From the NCBI GenBank assembly GCA_028023455.1, contig JAQFVV010013401.1, positions 1 through 64,000 on the forward strand: DNA of 64,000 bases. The letters run 5' to 3'. The notes beneath the pieces are model-generated. The model ran no database searches and was not told the origin of the DNA. It saw only the letters and a program-made list of their open reading frames with translations. This document shows, piece by piece, positions 41,472 to 53,779 of this stretch (the first letter of the stretch is position 1; every line of letters begins with the position of its first letter). Both the position numbers and the translations under genes were made by a program. This stretch comes from Epiperipatus broadwayi (lineage: Eukaryota > Onychophora > Udeonychophora > Euonychophora > Peripatidae).

Positions 41472-41705
41472 TTGTCTCCTGTCAAGACAACCTTTACAAA
41501 AACAAAGGTGGATTTACATTTCAATCTGGTGTATAAAGGTTGCCATGACAACAGATGGAAGATTCTTGGTGTTGATAAGTGTAGGCTCTTTTCAGGCATG
41601 TTATATTATGAATCAAGCTTTGAGAAAAATCAGCTTCATTATCTCAACTTGCATTTCATCTTGTATCTGATACTGCTCTCATGAAAAAATAGTTTTGTGA
41701 TATAA
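41472..41705. other. Unassigned, with a short inverted repeat
   Basis: CTGTCAAGACAACCTTTACA (about 41478-41497) and TAAAGGTTGCCATGACAACAG (about 41534-41554) are imperfectly complementary. A 70-codon frame covers the region but has no recognised motif. It may be upstream sequence of the Penelope-like remnant. Confidence 0.3.
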
Positions 41706-42002
41706 TTAGCAAACTGCATCTATAAAGTACCATGCAAATGTGGAAGGAAATATATTGGTGAGACCTGTTGCCCTGAGGAACAGCAAATGAAAGAATACAA
41801 ACTAATGATTAAAAGAAAAAAAACAGATGTGTATACAGTAACAGATCATGTATGTACTAATGACCATATGTTCAATTGGGAAAATACAAAAATATTGAAT
41901 AGAGAGAAAAAGGTGCAAAGAAAAAAATATAAAGAAGCTGCTCATAAGACAATGGCAAATAATTCTATAAGTCAATCCAGTGTGGCAATACAATATGTAT
42001 AG
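41706..42002 (+). pseudogene. Penelope-like element GIY-YIG endonuclease domain, truncated
   Basis: After an in-frame stop at 41703 the frame reads LANCIYKVPCKCGRKYIG, ETCCPEEQQMKEYKL and then DHVCTNDHMFNWENTKIL, ending at the stop after IQYV. This is the GIY-YIG nuclease fused to Penelope-like reverse transcriptases, including the Cys pair between the two half-motifs and the downstream His residues typical of that family. YIG is intact. The first motif is CIY instead of GIY, and the arginine expected in ETCRP is C, so catalysis should be lost. The reverse transcriptase is absent, so this is a 5'-truncated dead copy. Such elements are the natural candidate source of the enzymes mobilising the hammerhead-bearing repeats in this window; that link is inference. 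Confidence 0.8.
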
Positions 42003-42115
42003 AAGCCTCTAATTCATCTTTTTCTTAGAGAAATGTATTAAAAATTAAAGGACTCAGGAGGATTGAATCCAACCCTCATATATAAATATATAAAATTTCT
42101 ACTATCTATTGTCTT

Positions 42116-42362
42116 TGACAGGATAGCTCAGTTGGTGAGAGTGTTTGCCCTAAATCCAATATTCAAGAATCTAAAGTTTCAAATTTGTTTCCTGTGCTAA
42201 TACTGTCAATGGTCAGACCAGCAACACCTAAAGAAGAGTGGATAATAATAGTATTCAAAATGTTGTGTCAATATTAGCCTATGTTGTCTATTTGTGTGTT
42301 ATTACTAACAATTTGCTTATATTTGAAAAGTTTAAATTTTTTCTACACATTCAGCATTTAAT
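42116..42362 (+). mobile_element. SINE family E, near full length
   Basis: The tRNA-like head GGATAGCTCAGTTGGTGAGA (A box) starts near 42119. A decayed B box (GTTTCAAATTTG) follows, then TGCTAATACTGTCAATGGTC, CAGCAACACCTAAAGAAGAG, AATAATAGTATTCAAAATGT, and the tail GTGTTATTACTAACAATTTG. This is the best plus-strand copy for defining the family, about 245 bp. Confidence 0.8.
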
Positions 42363-43004
42363 GATACATGTGAAATAGTCGAACACATCACAATTAAAAC
42401 TGCAAGTTTGATTTTTTTTAGTTATAAGTATTATTTACAAAAAATGTAATATTTGTATAAAAGTGTAGAAAAACAGCTATAAAATTGCAAAATAATGGAT
42501 AAATTAGAATATAACTAATACCATCTATAACTGCTATCAGATAGAAGTTTTCTCTTATAAAAATCAGATGTTATTATATTTTAAAGGCCTTATTCAAAAC
42601 TATTATATTTGTTTCACATCTCTCATGCATAGGGTAATGTGAGAAAAATATGAATGTTACAAGTTTGGCTTGTGATTACATACTTGTGGATTTTAACATT
42701 GTGAAGACATCTTAAGATACATTATATAATACTTATTTTACCTGTATACTTTGTTCAAAGAGCAATTTTCTTATAAATAAATTTATTTGTTTGTCAGCAT
42801 ATTTCTGACTAGATATTAAGTTCTTGGTTGATTATAACATTGTACAAATTGGATTGTTTGTTTTATAATGGGTACCCAGGTAGCAGAAAAACTGGTGGTG
42901 CAAATTCTCATTTTTGATTCTCAGTTGTTCCAATTTATTACATGTTTGGATATTGTCTGGGGTTGTGATTGCAGACAAAAATTATTATTACTTTTAATTT
43001 AATT
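42363..43004. other. AT-rich intergenic, unassigned
   Basis: Nothing recognised. Confidence 0.4.
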
Positions 43005-43140
43005 ACTAGTCTGGGGATATTGGATGAGTAGGCACTAGATGGAGATTTTATGCACAAGCCTTCTGGCATCCATTGATTACTCTATCTTGCTGTGAGTGGC
43101 AATACATCTAGTGAGTTTTGCCTGTTTTAAGTATAAATTT
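43005..43140 (+). mobile_element. Family B repeat, truncated at the ribozyme
   Basis: Matches 62664-62785 and 12585-12715. It begins ACTAGTCTGGGGATATTGG, exactly within stem III of the hammerhead. The core and upstream part are missing. The remainder (GCACTAGATGGAGATTTTAT, GCACAAGCCTTCTGGCATCC) is well preserved. Confidence 0.65.
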
Positions 43141-44149
<1,009 letters not shown>

Positions 44150-45318
44150 ATGCTAGTTAAGGATTGGCTCCTATTAGCTGAATGGATAAAGCTACCATTC
44201 CAGCACATAAGATTTTTAAATGTTATATCTTTATTGCTTGCTGGATCAGATATTGATTAAATATAAATGATTTAATGTTTTACTGCCTCTCTCAAAATGG
44301 TACTTCAGTAATGCCATTATTTTCTTTTTTGAGAGACTGCACCAGTAAGACATAAAGTTGAATACCAGGCAAGCATGCCAGCCACTCTGACCTCAAACTC
44401 AGAATGTTTGTACCATAGGCAGCAGAATGCTCAGTCCTAGGATACTGGTGTTGGTCACAAGAACCCCTGAACAGAATAATCAATCCACAGGCTGATTCAA
44501 TAATAATATTTGCAGTGCTATAGTACTTGTTGGCAATCTAGAGTAGCCAATTCTACCTCCTCTTGAATTCATATTCAGCATTAGTCTAAACTTTTTTCTT
44601 GATTCCTAAGTTCAATCTACCTCAGCAAGCTAGAGTATATGCTCATATATTACTTATAAATATGTCTGTAGCATAAGTGTTATAATGAATAATTTACCGA
44701 GGGCTAGTGTAATAATTTATAAAAGAGCAACCATAATGTTAAAAGATAGGATTTGGTATTTCATTATAGGCATAACTTGAGGGATCATTTATGTATGCAC
44801 ACACATGTTAATTAATATGTAAGATGAGAGTGAAATGATAATTATCTCATCTACTGTAATGCTTATGTGTGTTTACCATGCCTTAAATTATGTTCTTTTG
44901 TTAATATTTTTTATTAAACAACAAATAAATATATATTTAAATCAATTTGGTTTCAGTTGATTTTTCATTGCCTAATTTCAATCCAATTCAATCCTAGCTA
45001 TATATCGAATATAGATGAGTAATCTATGCATTGATGATGAATTATGAACATGACCTCCAATACTATGCTGTGACTTTAGTAAATTTGGTTAATTTGTGCA
45101 TTTAAAATCCTGAGCTTCCTGTTTCTCCCTGCCCTATGCCAGCTGCAAAGAAAAATGAAACTGAGGGTAATCTCAGGTATATCATTCATAAGGTGTTGAG
45201 TCCCGGAGTACTGGTAAAGAAGTTGAAGCCTGGTCAGATTTGGGACTTAACTATCCCATTCTCGTCAGCTTTGGTCTCTGCCTGGATTCTGACCATTACA
45301 ATATATATATATATATAA
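44150..45318. other. Unassigned, partly less AT-rich
   Basis: 44290-44540 and 45100-45290 are less AT-rich than their surroundings. Their short frames (63 and 60 codons) are not recognised. No splice-consistent gene model can be supported. Confidence 0.35.
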
Positions 45319-45742
45319 TGAAAATTACACCAAATTCACAACTCAAACAGACTAGTCAAGAGAATACAATCTATAATATAAAAGTAGGGTTAGAAATAAA
45401 TCGTTCTCACTTATATATCCATGTAAAAGATACAGGCCACATTATTAATTTTGATGAAACTAAGATTGTCTTCTTTGAGAGTGAAATAAAAAAAAAAGAA
45501 TTAAAGAATCTTTATTATTAAAAATTTATGATTCTGAAGCAGTTAACTTATTTAAAAGTTCTTTTAATATTAAGGGTGAATAGAAGATAAGTGGAATTGT
45601 GGGTAATGTTTAGTTTAAATATGTTGTTATTTTGTAGTTCTTTACACTTGAGAAGTCTGCTTGTAGCAGTGAAACTATTGGTATTATTTTAGATTTTATT
45701 TTCTTGGCAAGTCTGAGTTGTGAATTTGGTGTAAATTTTGAT
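45319..45742. mobile_element. MITE-like TIR element, family G
   Basis: Terminal inverted repeats: AAAATTACACCAAATTCACA ... ACTCA at 45319-45343, and its complement ending near 45742. The similarity continues inward through GACTAGTCAAGA/CTTGGCAAGTC. The interior of about 330 bp includes a 93-codon frame (45240-45521) that is not recognised. It is related to 60384-60557. Confidence 0.65.
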
Positions 45743-45977
45743 TATTTATTGACTAGTTTAGCTTTATGCTTTTAATGTTTATATATATGTATATTAAACA
45801 TCACTTTAAAAATATTGATAATATTAACATTAATTTAGCTACTGTAAATATTTGTTTCTACAATTGTATGTCTTATGCATATTTAAGAAAACTTCCACCA
45901 ACAATTGCCTTAAAGCAACAAATTGTCAATGCATATATAACAATCTTCATCTTCAAATTTTTTTCAGATATGTTCAG

Positions 45978-46066
45978 CGTTGTTAGCCGAGAGGTCATCG
46001 CAGCCGCCTTGCAAGCAAGTGGTTGGTTGAAGACGGTTGTGGGTTCGCGTCCCGGCCGATGCTATG
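45978..46066 (+). tRNA. tRNA-Leu-like pseudogene or SINE head
   Basis: TTAGCCGAGAGGTC fits an A box, and GTGGGTTCGCGTCCC fits a B box with the usual A replaced by G. Between them CCGCCTTGCAAGCAAGTGG can form an anticodon arm with loop TTGCAAG and a long variable arm, as in class II tRNAs (a CAA Leu-type anticodon if so). The acceptor ends do not pair convincingly, and the following sequence is not a clear poly-T terminator. I take it as a pseudogene or the promoter head of a SINE. Confidence 0.45.
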
Positions 46067-46786
46067 ACATATGAGAGAGAAAAAAATTCTTTCAGATATT
46101 TCGAGCCACATTTATATATTTATCATATATAATTTTTCTCAAAGTTTGTTTTTTTAAATTAAATTTGCTATTAATTAATAACGATATAAATTTAATCAGT
46201 AGTTAATAAAGCATAGATGGAGATATATATTTAAATATACAGAGATCAGTAAAATATAAAAAACAAAATTAAATAAGCATTTAAAATTATTACTTAGTTT
46301 TTTAATTAGTTATTTAAATAAAAATTCTTTGATAATATTTATTCAAATAGTTATATAATTTGAATTTGTATTAAAAAAACTGTTTGAAGTAATAAATTAC
46401 CATTTTAAAATGTACATATAATTATTGAGATTTGATAATTTTAAAATGAAATTAGAACACATCCTTTTACAATTATTTTATTATTCACGCATGTCTGAAA
46501 AAAAAATTTAGAGCAAATTTTAAGATTAAAATATATAGACGACATACTTTATAGTATGATGTTAATAATAATTACAAAAGAGTGATATGATATGCATATA
46601 TTACGTAAAAGTTTGTCATAGAAGTTAATGATTATTTTCGAATTTGAATTTATTAAAAAAAAAACATTTAATAAATACCGAATTTTAAGTTGTAAGCAAA
46701 AAAAAAACATTTATAGTTAATATTAAATAAATAAAACTTGTCAAAATTTTTCACACAAATTAATTTTTCACCTGACCTTATTCAAT
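46067..46786. other. AT-rich intergenic, unassigned
   Basis: Nothing recognised. Confidence 0.4.
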
Positions 46787-47230
46787 ACATCTGCCATACA
46801 GGATTATTATATACCTGTGTTAAATATATGCAATATATAGAAAATATGAGCACAGACTTTCACATGACCTACCACTCACCACTCTATCTCATATCACTGA
46901 TACACTAGAACACATATATGTCGAAAAGACAAACAATCACCAATAGACGTATTTCATGCTAAACCAGCAATCATCAGTTGATCCAGATTATCATCTCCAC
47001 ACATACATGCAATAAGTGGTCAGATATAAATTAACTTATTGCATGTATATGTGTAGACGATAATCTGGACCAACTGATGATTGCTGGTTTAGCATGAAAT
47101 ACGTCTATTGGTGATTGTTTGTCTTTTCGACATATATGTGTTCCAGTGTGTCAGTGATATGAGATAGAGTGGTGAGTGGTGGGTCGTGTGAAAGTCTGTG
47201 CTCATATACCTATATAGTACATCTGTCATA
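46787..47230. mobile_element. Family D foldback element
   Basis: Two family D units in inverted orientation form a near-perfect palindrome of about 180-bp arms centred near 47030 (AACTTATTGCATGTATATGT on the right, its complement on the left). Direct repeats TACATCTGCCATA (46787-46799) and TACATCTGTCATA (47218-47230) flank it with one mismatch and may be the target duplication, though the right one may belong to the element. Each arm carries a hammerhead core, CTGATGA ... GAAA (47074-47099 on the plus strand, with its mirror near 46945-46980). Confidence 0.75.
47069..47112 (+). ncRNA. Hammerhead ribozyme motif (family D, foldback arm)
   Basis: Stem I is ACCAA (47069-47073) with TTGGT (47108-47112). 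CTGATGA is at 47074-47080, stem II is TGCT/AGCA around GGTTT, and GAAA is at 47096-47099. Stem III is nearly lost: only the A-T closing pair remains across TACGTC. H17 is A47107. The core is intact. The mirror copy on the other arm would pair with it in a full-length transcript. Confidence 0.5.
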
Positions 47231-47749
47231 AAATTTATCATTTTTAAAAAAAAAGAGTATTGAGGGTGTGTATTTTATGAATTAATAAGCAATTATCCTT
47301 ATGATTTAAAATAATATATTAATATCGTAATCATTGTATTTAATACATTCGTCAACTCATATGTTGTATATATACATATGTATGTGTGCGTGTGTGTAAA
47401 TATAAACGTTTTCAAGCGCTTAGTATTACGTAACACATTAAATTAACAGCCCAACATTGGTTTATTAAATAAATAAAATACTCAATTCAAAGACAAGACA
47501 AAACTTTTTAAGAAAAAAGCCATGTTGTGGGTGAGATGGTATTTAAATTCTTTACATGGTTGCGCGTTACTATTTAGTTGTTGCACGAATTGATGTCTAT
47601 CAGGTTTAGTCATTTCTATAATTTCATATCTACCAATTGATGTCAGATCTGTTCCAACCCCACCAATTCTGTTAGCAATCTTGCATACCTCAATAGATTG
47701 CTCAATTTTCACTTAATATAGTTGTGTATTGGAATGTTAATCTAGTGCA
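47231..47749. other. AT-rich intergenic, unassigned
   Basis: Contains a short TG-rich tract near 47375-47400. The 76-codon minus-strand frame at 47482-47712 is not recognised. Confidence 0.4.
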
Positions 47750-48450
47750 TTATGTAGATTTATTGTGATGGACTAAATATGATCAATAAGGACATAGTCC
47801 AAGTTTAATAATAAACTACAATTTGCAACACCAGTTGGAATGAAATAAAATGGTATATTAGATCATAATGTGTGCGAGATTTGCCAACTAGCTCACATTC
47901 AAGCCCTCAATTAGAAATGTCAGATTGTAATGATACAAAAATACATAAAAGAGTTACTGATTAAAGGCTTCATTACAATCTACAAACGTGTACATTAGCC
48001 TATAACTATCACAAAACATTTAATTGTCTCCAAATACCTTATAAACATCAATAAAATCATAATACAAATAAGAATGGTGATAAGATGTTTTGTAATTTTA
48101 CAAATTTATTCACATTTAAAATTAATAAATTTATAGGTTTTTTTCTTTAAAATTCCCAACAGATTTAGGAGCTAAATTGTAATGGAATAAACCTAATCTA
48201 AATGTCAATCACCAAACTGTAATGGACTGAAATGTGTGAAGCCAATATATTGAAGCATCAAATTATAATGACATAAAATGTTATAATCCTAAAATTATAA
48301 TAAAACAAAATGTACAAGATCACATTATCTAATATACCTCACAACTTATATCAACTTATAATGATATAAAATGAAAACCAATAGTTCAAATAATCCTAGA
48401 AATTATAGTAATCAAATCATAATAACATAAATTAAGTGAGATTCTTACTT
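47750..48450. repeat. Degenerate short-period repeat region
   Basis: Variants of TTGTAATGGAATAAAATG recur at irregular 25-70 bp spacing (for example near 47762, 47834, 47925, 48172, 48220, 48267, 48353). It looks like an old, diverged minisatellite. Confidence 0.4.
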
Positions 48451-48937
48451 AATACTCCTAAAAATATGATTAGAAATTCACAAAAAGTCATCCTTCATAT
48501 CAATAAAACATAAACATAAACCTATAAATTATGACTATCATATATATCTAGAATTATTAATAATCTATTTTAAAAATGTATGCCTATTAAAAGCTTAATA
48601 TCTAAATTAAATATAAACTGCATTAATAAGTTTCAAATTTAAACAAACTAACTAGTTCTAATTAATATGATTAAAATATCAATTTTAATGCATACAATTA
48701 CCAATTTTATGACATAATTATCATCTTTCTAACTAAGTAATAAGTTAATGTAACACATATCCAATAAATAATTGTTTAAAATAATACAGTAACATGAAAT
48801 TATAATTGTCTTTATTTATCTTGAATAATTAAAGTACTTATACTTTATAAACTACTAAACTAGTTCGAATATGGATTTTTATCAGAAATAATTAGATGCC
48901 AATTTAGTTTGTGTTTGTGGCCATTTTGAAATCTAAA
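48451..48937. other. AT-rich intergenic, unassigned
   Basis: Nothing recognised. Confidence 0.4.
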
Positions 48938-49340
48938 GACCAGCCAAAAACACCACTGAAACATACGACTGATAAATGACATAAATATTGAATAAAAATA
49001 CTCTAAATTCATATTTTAGAAATTATAAACTAGTAAAAATAATATAATTTATTTTAAATGTTCATATAGTATAGTCTTTTAGTATTTGGAAATTATAAGC
49101 TTGGTTTGATCAGACTTTTGCATCTTTTGGACCATCTTTCTGTCTTTCCACATATTCCAGTACTTTCCACTGTCATATTTCACATATTTTATGAAGATAA
49201 ATTAAAAAAAAACCTAATAAAATAAAGTATATTATTTTTACTAGCTTATAATTTCTTAAATATGAATTTAATGTTATTTTATTCAATATTTATGTCATTT
49301 ATCAGTTGGATGTGTTAGCAGTGGTTTTTAGATTTAATAA
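48938..49340. repeat. Long inverted repeat, about 110-bp arms
   Basis: ACTGATAAATGACATAAATA ... (left arm, about 48950-49060) is complementary to 49218-49330 with few mismatches, including AATTCATATTTTAGAAATTA on the left. The loop of about 155 bp contains no coding sequence. Probably a MITE-like or foldback element; no target duplication is identified. Confidence 0.65.
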
Positions 49341-52300
49341 GACTGAATAAAGTTGATATTCATGCTTAAAAATTGTAAATTAGTTAGTGGATTTAGTTAT
49401 GTCATAATGTCATTGTTAAATTAGTTTTTCATGTTGATTAATAATTTATTTAAGTAATTATAGTATTAGAGTTCAAAAAATGTAAATAAAGCTAATTTAT
49501 TTCAAATGAATATTAAAGGTAGTTAAAAATTCATAAATTAACTATTAAACAGAGTAAATTAGAAAGAATGTACAGTAATTTTCTGTATATGTGTGTATGG
49601 AGTTATATGCATGCATAGTGGTTTATTAAGAATGTTATTTATTATAAATAAAGTTAATTTTAGTTTATTAATTTATTTAAAAATAAATGAATGATTAATT
49701 TAACATTAAAGTGTTTAAAATGAATGAATAGCATTTTTGATAAATTAAAAATGATAATTAAGTAATGTAGAAATTAAAAGTTGACATAAACTTTAAATTA
49801 GTTCCTTGTTGTTCTTTACATTGAATTTTATAGTGAGCAGATATTTAGAGGATGTGATTAATTAAAATGCCTATCAAAATAAAGTTATGAAAGCAAAAGA
49901 TTTTTCAATTGGTGTGTGCTTGCTTTCCAGACTGAACTCTTTTCTCATCCCAAGAAGACAGTAATATTTATATTTTTTTTTCTATTCTAAATTTAAAAGT
50001 GTTAATTTTTTAAAAACTTTTATTGTTTCTTAATTGACAATGAATGCTAAACAAATAATAAGATGATGAGTTCTTTCTATGCCTTAACCTAATCTAAGAA
50101 ATTCTAAAGAAAGTAACAAAAATCCTAAAGAAAATTGCTGAATATTATTAATTCATTTTATCCAACCATGCCTGAATGAAAACATATGGAGTGATAAGGT
50201 AATATCTTTTGCATTATCTTTTAAAACCATAATGAACATTGTAATAGACCATTCCTATTTAATATTTCTTATTTTTAGTAAAGTAAAATTCAAATTAACC
50301 GATGAGAGACTTTTGAAATTTAATTAAAAAAACACATTTTAATCGAAATTGACATTAGTTAATGTTAAAATGCTCAACTTCTGATTATATAAGTGCTTAT
50401 TTCTTATTTTAAGTGCTAAATTGATAAAAAAACTGTTAAATTCTGACTTGCCTATTTGATAAAATAAGATGAACTTTATTTTGAGATAACTATATTAATG
50501 TTTTACAAGAGAATGTTTAAAATGTAAAAGAAGTGAATACATTAATATAAAGTTTTTATGGGAAAGATATAATTTCAATGCATATCATTATTATGAAATA
50601 TAAAACAATTATTTAAATTGCTGACTCTTAAATAAATACCAGTTTCTTAATTGCTATTATTAAGTGCTCTTGAGTGAATAAAATTTTATTTTAAATGAAG
50701 TTTTAAAATGTTCTTTAAAAATAAGGAACTGTTCAATTTAATGAAAATATTTCTGATAATTTTTGCTGCTAGAAGTTTAAAAAGGAATATATTAAAACCA
50801 GCTATTGCTAATTCTTTGAATAAGCCTGTGAGTGAATAAATGGATCCAAAGTCTTTTGCAAAAATTGTTTGTTACATGTTGCTGTTTTGTACTGTCTGTC
50901 TCTGGAAGGTCATAAGTGCTTTATTGTTATAAAAACATGATAAGGTACAGATGCATTGCTCCTAAAAATAATTCACTGGCAAGAGGACATTGTTTTTCCA
51001 CATCAGATTACTCATCTTGGAGAAACTTATATAAAGAACTAAGGGTCTTTTAAAAAAATAATTTATTTTTATTTTTATGCCAAGGTATTTTCTTTAATTA
51101 CATCATATAATTATGCATTTATTTTTTTTGTTAATTTAAAGTCAATTAAGTGGTATACATTTTCCAGGTAAAGATACACATCTTTTAATACTTATGAGTA
51201 GTATTATTAATACTTTATTTCTTTTTGAGTAAACAGCCAGTGTAAGTTTCATCAGAAACTTACAATAGTTTTTTATACTATGATATAATAATTTCATTAT
51301 GAAGTTTTTTATATGTCAAGATATTTATTAGTATTATATTCAACAATATTTGCCTATGCTATTTATGTTTACTTTAGTTTATAAAATGTTATGCTGTTTT
51401 ATTGAATACATGTTTTTTTTATTACCTGCAAATTTTTATTATGCTACTTAAAATATTTTATAGTCATTTGATTTGCATTTTATTTGTTGGTTAATACATT
51501 GTTTAATATATGCATTTTTAGAGATTGAAGATATATTTCTCTAGCTTTTCAGTGATAAATTTGTTATCTTGCCATAGTTTAGTCTAGGATATATGTTAGA
51601 CCCATTTTAATACAAGTGGGATGCATGTGGCTTTATTAAAAGTTGTGTCTTACTTATGTTGTACTTTGGAGGATTTGAGCCTTCTCTCCCCAATGTTTAA
51701 TAATATTTTAAGATTATTTTCATGTTTATCTAGTGCAGCTTGATACCAGAGAGAATTTTTTCTATGTTATATATTCCATTTCCATGTGTTGTGACCTTGT
51801 CCACACATATATTTACATAAGATAATAGTATTGGAATATGCCATCATTTATTACCAGTCATGTAGTTATCACTGGGAGGAGTTTTTATTCTTTTTTCCCT
51901 CATGAAGATATTTAGTTATATGCCATCATGTAAGGTGAAGCTATGGGCATTTTAAAATTGTCATAGCAATGATAAAGTAGAATTTCAAAGTCTATAGTCA
52001 CTTCAGGAACATTTATCTATCCTTAATGTTTAGTTAAGTGAAATAATATTGTGCCTTTCCAGCAGTTTACAAGCAAACCAACAAATATACTAATAATTTA
52101 ATGTTTATTTGCATATAGCATAATAAAATATAGTTCACCAATGGATTGGTAATACAATTAAAAAGTTTAAATAGTTTATTATGTTGTCATGGGTAAAATC
52201 TAGTATGTTGTGTGCATGACTTCTGAAGTGTTTTTTCATACTTTTATTGTTAAGTAAATAATGCCAGACAGTAATTTTCTTATTTGTGTTTTATATGATA

Positions 52301-53200
52301 ATTAATATTATCATCATACTTTGCTGGTAAAAAATCAGCCATCTGTCAGTTAAGATTTAAGTTTTTCTAATTTTTAATGTATTTTATAAATGCTCTTGCT
52401 GGACATAAAAGTGTAACTTAGATATATTTTGTTTTATTATATTTTGAAAGCTTTTTTTAAGTAAATGATTATTTAATAAAATAGCATAGCCTGAAAAATA
52501 GCAGAATAGTGAAGTAGTCTTACTTTTAAATGAGTGTGTCATTAAATAAATGACCCAAATATTTGTTTGTAATTGAGGATCTTTGCAAGTATGTAGGTGG
52601 TCATGTTATCAATTATTTTTATTGCATCCTGTATAATAAAACAGTGCCTATGTTTGCAGTTGATGTTTTTCTTTGGCAAAAAGATGTGAATAATTTTTGT
52701 AAAATGTAAATGCGATGTCCAATGTTAATAAATGTATTTATTATTATTAGAATTTAGTCTTTGTTGTCTATATATGATTTCTGTGACTTGAATTCTTAAT
52801 TATATTACAAAGATGTTGGTAAATCAGATAATCAATTTATAACATACAGATCCAAATTAAAAATGCAAAAGTTGCATAAGTGTTCCAATTTCAAAAATTG
52901 GAGTTACATTTGAAAGAATCAAATATTTACTAGATTTTATTTTGAATTCATTATACATTTCAGATTGCATATTATTTATTATTTTACAAATAAAAATTAC
53001 ATTTTTTTTCATAAATTGATTTTAGATTGTGTTGTTGATAAAAAATACCCTTTCTTTCTAGATATTCGAATGTCACCTTAGGGGAAAGACTTTAATTTTT
53101 CAAAATTTATATTTTGTTATTAAAATATGATTATTAGCTAGATTAAACATTTCTTTAATTAATTGTTGTCATTACTATAATACATGGGGATACCATAGAT
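49341..53200. other. Long AT-rich region, nothing recognised
   Basis: The longest stretch without any feature I can support. There are no usable frames, no SINE, and no long inverted repeat. It could be intronic or intergenic. Confidence 0.5.
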
Positions 53201-53529
53201 CAGGGGTCCCCAATCTTTTTGCACTTAAGAGCACATTCTATAATACCGGCCAGGTGGTGGGCACCATTTATTTTTTCAATGTAAATTTATAGTTGGATAT
53301 TGTTAATAATGCACTTGATGGACTGAGAGATAGACTCTTTTATGCTGTAAAAGTATAGTATGCCCTACAATTTGATTACAATATAATACAATAATTTATA
53401 AGAAATTTTAAAAATTAAATTTATTTGTATCAGATAAATAATTTTTTATCGTGTTCGGATAGAGGCGGGCACATGTAACATGGTCTGCAGGTGCCATGGT
53501 GCCCACGGGCATATGGTTGGGGACCCCTG
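53201..53529. mobile_element. hAT-like non-autonomous DNA transposon, 329 bp
   Basis: The ends are CAGGGGTCCCCAATC (53201-53215) and the complement of GGTTGGGGACCCCTG (53515-53529), 14 of 15 matching. CAGGGGTCCCCAA ends are characteristic of hAT-superfamily elements. The outer flanks CCATAGAT and CATTAGAT agree at six of eight positions, consistent with an old 8-bp target duplication. The subterminal parts are less AT-rich (GGTGGTGGGCACC and GGTGCCCACGGGCAT). No transposase is present. Confidence 0.8.
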
Positions 53530-53779
53530 CATTAGATTATAAGAAAAGTGTATGTCTCATTTAGTCCACTAGGATGTCCTTTATTTATTCAACAATATAA
53601 TACAAAGATTAATATTAAAAATTAGTAAAAAAAGAACTCTGAGATCATTATATATTATTTTATGATTATTTAAATTCAATTTTATTATTGGAAAAGTCAG
53701 TAGTGTGGCATTAAGAAACCAATTATAATTCATTGTCAGAATGACTAATATGTCTACAAGGATAGGATGACAACCTTGG
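53530..53779. other. AT-rich spacer
   Basis: Nothing recognised. Confidence 0.35.
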
